Shown: one piece after another, positions 62,898-64,000 of the stretch
How positions within the stretch are numbered: position 1 is the first letter of the stretch
How the letters are laid out: the number at the start of each line of letters is the position of its first letter
Assembly (NCBI GenBank): GCA_020637195.1
Contig: JACJWK010000004.1
Coordinates: forward strand, 181,868 to 245,867
Length of the DNA stretch: 64,000 bases
Direction: 5' to 3'
DNA from: Microthrixaceae bacterium
Lineage (GTDB): Bacteria; Actinomycetota; Acidimicrobiia; Acidimicrobiales; DATDAH01
Translations under genes and position numbers: made by a program
Notes under the pieces: model-generated
The model's input: only the letters and a program-made list of their open reading frames with translations
The model's database searches: none
Told to the model about the DNA's origin: nothing

Positions 62898-64000
62898 GTG
62901 CCCACCTTCGCCTCCCTGGGCGTGTCGACCGATCTGGTCGACGCGCTCGCCGAACGCGGCATCACCGAGGCCTTCCCCATCCAGGCCCTCACCATCCCCG
63001 ACGCCCTCGCCGGCCGCGACGTCTGCGGCAAGGCCAAGACCGGGTCGGGCAAGACCTTCGCCTTCGGCCTGCCCGTGCTCGACCGGCAGCGCAAGGCCGA
63101 GTCCCGGCGCCCGCGCGCCCTCGCGCTCGTGCCCACCCGCGAGCTCGCGCTCCAGGTGCGCGACGAGCTGGCACCGGTGGCCGAGGGCCGCGGCCTGTCG
63201 GTCGTGGCCGTCTACGGCGGCGCCGACATGGACCGCCAGATCAAGGCCCTGAAGGACGGTGGCGACTTCGTGGTGGCCACGCCGGGCCGCATGATCGACC
63301 TGATCGAGCGCAAGGAGGTGTCGGTGGCCGACGTCGAGCACGTCGTCGTCGACGAGGCCGACCGCATGGCCGACATGGGGTTCCTGCCCCAGGTCGAGTG
63401 GATCCTGCGCAACGTCGAGGGCACCCACCAGACCCTGCTCTTCTCGGCCACCCTCGACGGCGTGGTCGACACGCTGATCAAGCGCTACCAGCACGATCCC
63501 GTCTTCCACGAGGTCGAGTCGCCGAGCGTCACCGTCGAGGAGATGGAGCACCGCTTCTTCGCGGTGCACCAGATGGACAAGGCCAAGGTGGCGGCGTCCA
63601 TCGCCCGGGGCGGCACCCGCACCCTCATGTTCGTGCGCACCAAGCGGGGCGCCGATCGCCTCGCCGACCAGCTGAAGAAGGAGGGCGTCAAGGCGGCCGC
63701 CATCCACGGCGACCTGCCCCAGAAGGCACGTGAGCGCGCCCTGGCCGACTTCGCCGGCGGCAAGCTGCCGGTGCTGGTGGCCACCGACGTGGCCGCCCGC
63801 GGCATCCACGTCGACGAGATCGACATCGTCATCCACTACGACCCGCCCGAGGACCACAAGTCCTACCTGCACCGCTCCGGCCGCACGGCGCGCGCCGGCG
63901 AGTCGGGCGTCGTGGCCACCCTCGTCCTGTGGGACCAGGAGCTGGCGGTCAAGCGCCTCCAGACCCGAATCGGGGTCAGCCAGCCCATCGTCGAGGTGTT
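62898..64000 (+). CDS. DEAD-box RNA helicase, 3' end beyond the window
   Basis: At least 367 residues of a DEAD-box ATP-dependent RNA helicase, cut by the window end. Motifs appear in order: Q motif (FPIQALTIPD), I KAKTGSGKT, Ia PTRELALQ, II VVDEADRM (DEAD), III SATL, IV MFVRTKRGADRLADQL, V VLVATDVAARGIHVD, VI HRSGRTARAG. The GTG at 62898 has GGAG eight bases upstream and gives the expected N-terminus; in-frame GTG codons at 62868 and 62799 remain possible. A -10-like TACCCT at 62756 would give a leader of about 140 bases, and 62710-62897 otherwise holds nothing recognisable. Confidence 0.92.
   Translation, partial: MPTFASLGVSTDLVDALAERGITEAFPIQALTIPDALAGRDVCGKAKTGSGKTFAFGLPVLDRQRKAESRRPRALALVPTRELALQVRDELAPVAEGRGLSVVAVYGGADMDRQIKALKDGGDFVVATPGRMIDLIERKEVSVADVEHVVVDEADRMADMGFLPQVEWILRNVEGTHQTLLFSATLDGVVDTLIKRYQHDPVFHEVESPSVTVEEMEHRFFAVHQMDKAKVAASIARGGTRTLMFVRTKRGADRLADQLKKEGVKAAAIHGDLPQKARERALADFAGGKLPVLVATDVAARGIHVDEIDIVIHYDPPEDHKSYLHRSGRTARAGESGVVATLVLWDQELAVKRLQTRIGVSQPIVEV

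Overview
The window is very GC-rich and densely coded, with short gaps, many ATGA/GTGA overlaps and frequent GTG starts. CarD, LexA/DivS-like LysM/NrdR, a bioB-bsaP pair, an AhpE-type peroxiredoxin and TAnnnT hexamers 6-8 nt upstream of start codons all point to an actinobacterium. The gene order ftsK-rimO-pgsA-cinA-recA-miaB-miaA-dapF-hflX-lexA-nrdR-nrdJ and the protein style suggest the class Acidimicrobiia; this assignment is by gene content and was not tested by a tree.

Layout. 1-4.7 kb: the end of dapB, then minus-strand genes for a large arylsulfotransferase-type surface protein, a short-chain dehydrogenase and a DedA/VTT-like membrane protein. 4.7-10.7 kb: acyl-CoA synthetase, methyltransferase, SURF1, two TetR regulators (the second under a perfect inverted repeat) and a di-iron ferritin-like protein. 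10.7-19.6 kb: a winged-helix protein, dapA, RNase J, a YihY membrane protein, bioB with its small iron-sulfur helper bsaP, an enoyl-CoA hydratase and ftsK. 19.6-28.2 kb: an anomalous block. It keeps the expected order rimO, pgsA, cinA, lipoprotein genes, msrB, recA, miaB, but nearly every frame is broken by indels, while most of recA and parts of miaB are clean. 28.2-37.9 kb: miaA, dapF, hflX, dapC, dapD, dapE, a peroxiredoxin, lexA, a LysM protein, nrdR and a RibD-type reductase. 37.9-42.2 kb: a structured leader and the B12-dependent ribonucleotide reductase nrdJ, then an unknown membrane-anchored protein bracketed by two related long palindromes. 42.2-51.2 kb: adenylate cyclase, LacI regulator with SemiSWEET transporter and a palindromic operator, carD, two related secreted proteins with frameshifts, a two-component system, a lipoprotein esterase, a degenerate metallo-beta-lactamase-fold protein and a SnoaL-like protein. 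51.2-64 kb: NHL-propeller protein, EamA transporter, a Tat-exported DUF1800-DUF1501 pair whose DUF1800 member carries three S-layer-homology domains, acyl-CoA dehydrogenase, lgt, a phosphotransferase, a serine-hydrolase of the beta-lactamase fold, an alkyltransferase-like protein, glutathione peroxidase and a DEAD-box helicase cut by the window end.

How the genes fit together. Six steps of the succinylase route to meso-diaminopimelate and lysine lie in the window (dapB, dapA, dapF, dapC, dapD, dapE). The SOS response is represented by recA with an upstream LexA box, and by lexA with two strong boxes shared with the divergent LysM gene. Deoxynucleotide supply is represented by nrdR and nrdJ. 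No tRNA, rRNA, CRISPR array or intact mobile element was recognised. The most unusual signals are the correlated decay block, the tandem motif-bearing lipoproteins inside it, the 15-bp-period repeats in the nrdJ leader, the covarying palindrome pair and the SLH insertion in the DUF1800 protein.
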